This document shows positions 63,290 through 64,000 of a stretch of DNA of 64,000 bases, in pieces. The notes under the pieces were generated by a model. The model saw only the letters and a program-made list of their open reading frames with translations. It did not search any database and had not been told where the DNA came from. Source of the stretch: Luethyella okanaganae (GTDB lineage Bacteria; Actinomycetota; Actinomycetes; Actinomycetales; Microbacteriaceae); contig NZ_JBHSTP010000001.1 in assembly GCF_042660285.1 (NCBI RefSeq), positions 744,001-808,000 of the forward strand. The letters run 5' to 3'. Position 1 is the first letter of the stretch. Every line of letters starts with the position of its first letter. The position numbers and the translations under genes were made by a program.

Positions 63290-64000
63290 CTACTTCTTGA
63301 GGCGCTCGGTCGGGTTGGCTGTCGGAAGGAAGGCGTCGGTGAGAGATTCCACCGCCTCCCAGATCTCTCGCTCACGCAGTGGGTCGTACGACTCGGGTGA
63401 GGACTCCGCGACCCGGTCGCGGTCGATGTACGCCCCGCTCGATGCTGCGACGGTGCCGAGTATCGCGTCGGCGAGGAACTGTCCCGCGCGTGATGGCGAG
63501 GTCGCGAGCGGAGTGAGGGTCAGCAGTGGCATGATCCAGCGCATCGCGAACCGTGAGACGGGATCGGCGTCGCGAGCGAGGTCCGTGCCGGGTACGAAGC
63601 CTGGGTTGTAGCTGACGACAGGCCCCGCCGTGAAACGCCTTGCGTACTCGTGGACGAGGTAGATCGCGGCGAGCTTGCTGGTCGAGTAGGCAGTCCGGCC
63701 CGCGGCCGCGCGCTCTGGATCGCGGAACGCGCCCACGCGGGCGAGTGTGTCGACGGGCTGCCATCTCGGGCCCGGCACCATGCCGAGGTTGTGCCGGAAA
63801 TCGCCGAAGTGGGTGTCGCTCACGGTCGCGACGATTCTGGCAGCCGGGTGCAGGCTGCTCTGGAGGCGGCGCAGAAGGACGTGGTTGGCCAAGACGTTGA
63901 CTGCGAACGTCGACTCGTACCCATCGATGGTGGTCGTGCGCGCGTTCGTATGCTGGACCCCGGCATTGCAGGCCACAGCCCGGATCGGTGGCAGCTCGCC
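63290..64000 (-). CDS. short-chain dehydrogenase/reductase, 5' end beyond the window
   Basis: At least 236 residues of an SDR enzyme. CNAGVQ is the NNAG-type motif, and YSTSK gives the catalytic Tyr and Lys. The N-terminal Rossmann TGxxxGxG lies outside the window. The sequence between the catalytic serine region (ATVSDTHFGD) and YSTSK is long, as in protochlorophyllide-reductase-like or WW-oxidoreductase-like SDRs. Substrate unknown. Partial at 64000. Confidence 0.8.
   Translation of the reverse strand, partial: GELPPIRAVACNAGVQHTNARTTTIDGYESTFAVNVLANHVLLRRLQSSLHPAARIVATVSDTHFGDFRHNLGMVPGPRWQPVDTLARVGAFRDPERAAAGRTAYSTSKLAAIYLVHEYARRFTAGPVVSYNPGFVPGTDLARDADPVSRFAMRWIMPLLTLTPLATSPSRAGQFLADAILGTVAASSGAYIDRDRVAESSPESYDPLREREIWEAVESLTDAFLPTANPTERLKK

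Overview
The window is high-GC actinobacterial DNA, most like a Microbacteriaceae (Micrococcales) chromosome. The evidence is frequent GTG/TTG starts, ATGA/GTGA-coupled genes, the family-typical order leuC-leuD-murA-plsC-gpsA-ddl-DUF3515-thiL-rsmD-recG-coaD-DUF177-rpmF-rnc-mutM, and an L32 protein without cysteines. No rRNA, CRISPR array or recognisable transposase was seen.

Layout: (1) 0-8.2 kb is core metabolism: leuB, ilvE, an FAH-family hydrolase, a class V aminotransferase with a divergent LysR regulator, gltX, a thioredoxin-reductase-like flavoprotein and tRNA-Gln(CTG). (2) 8.2-17.8 kb is accessory DNA. It holds a membrane protein divergent from a coiled-coil wall-hydrolase-like protein, an MBL-fold hydrolase, a lipid-kinase remnant, and tRNA-Glu(CTC) carrying a small integrated element. 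The element is bounded by an exact 48-bp direct repeat (11511-11558 / 14927-14974) and contains a 5'-truncated tyrosine integrase, a secreted-protein/membrane-peptide pair and a zeta-type toxin operon. Beyond it lie a DUF3626 gene, a perfect 30-bp palindrome, a ROK regulator, a (GAT)n microsatellite and a frameshifted carbohydrate-binding fragment. (3) 17.8-22.2 kb holds tdh-kbl (threonine degradation), a YqhA-family membrane protein and a TerC-family protein behind a probable yybP-ykoY Mn2+ riboswitch.

(4) 22.2-47.3 kb is the most interesting part, one long co-directional cluster. It joins a phospho-signalling set (PP2C phosphatase, FHA proteins, transmembrane Ser/Thr kinase, FHA-HTH protein, RDD-FHA protein) to an EssC-like FtsK/SpoIIIE ATPase, two ESAT-6/WXG100-sized proteins, a membrane-spanning candidate substrate and three unrecognised proteins. 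It then runs into a 1745-residue membrane-anchored Ig-like/FN3 protein, a MoxR ATPase, a DUF58 protein, a TgpA-like protein and a last FHA protein. The second half resembles the Bifidobacterium PFNA cluster (pkb2, fn3, aaa-atp, duf58, tgm). The combination suggests a kinase-controlled type VII-like export and surface-assembly machine. Its TgpA-like protein has lost all three expected catalytic residues.

(5) 47.4-62.4 kb returns to core genes from leuC to mutM. Between coaD and the DUF177 gene are apparent scars of a second, deleted moxR...tgpA operon. (6) 62.4-64 kb is gene debris and a short-chain dehydrogenase cut by the window end.

All functional statements rest on reading motifs and gene order by eye; no database search was run.
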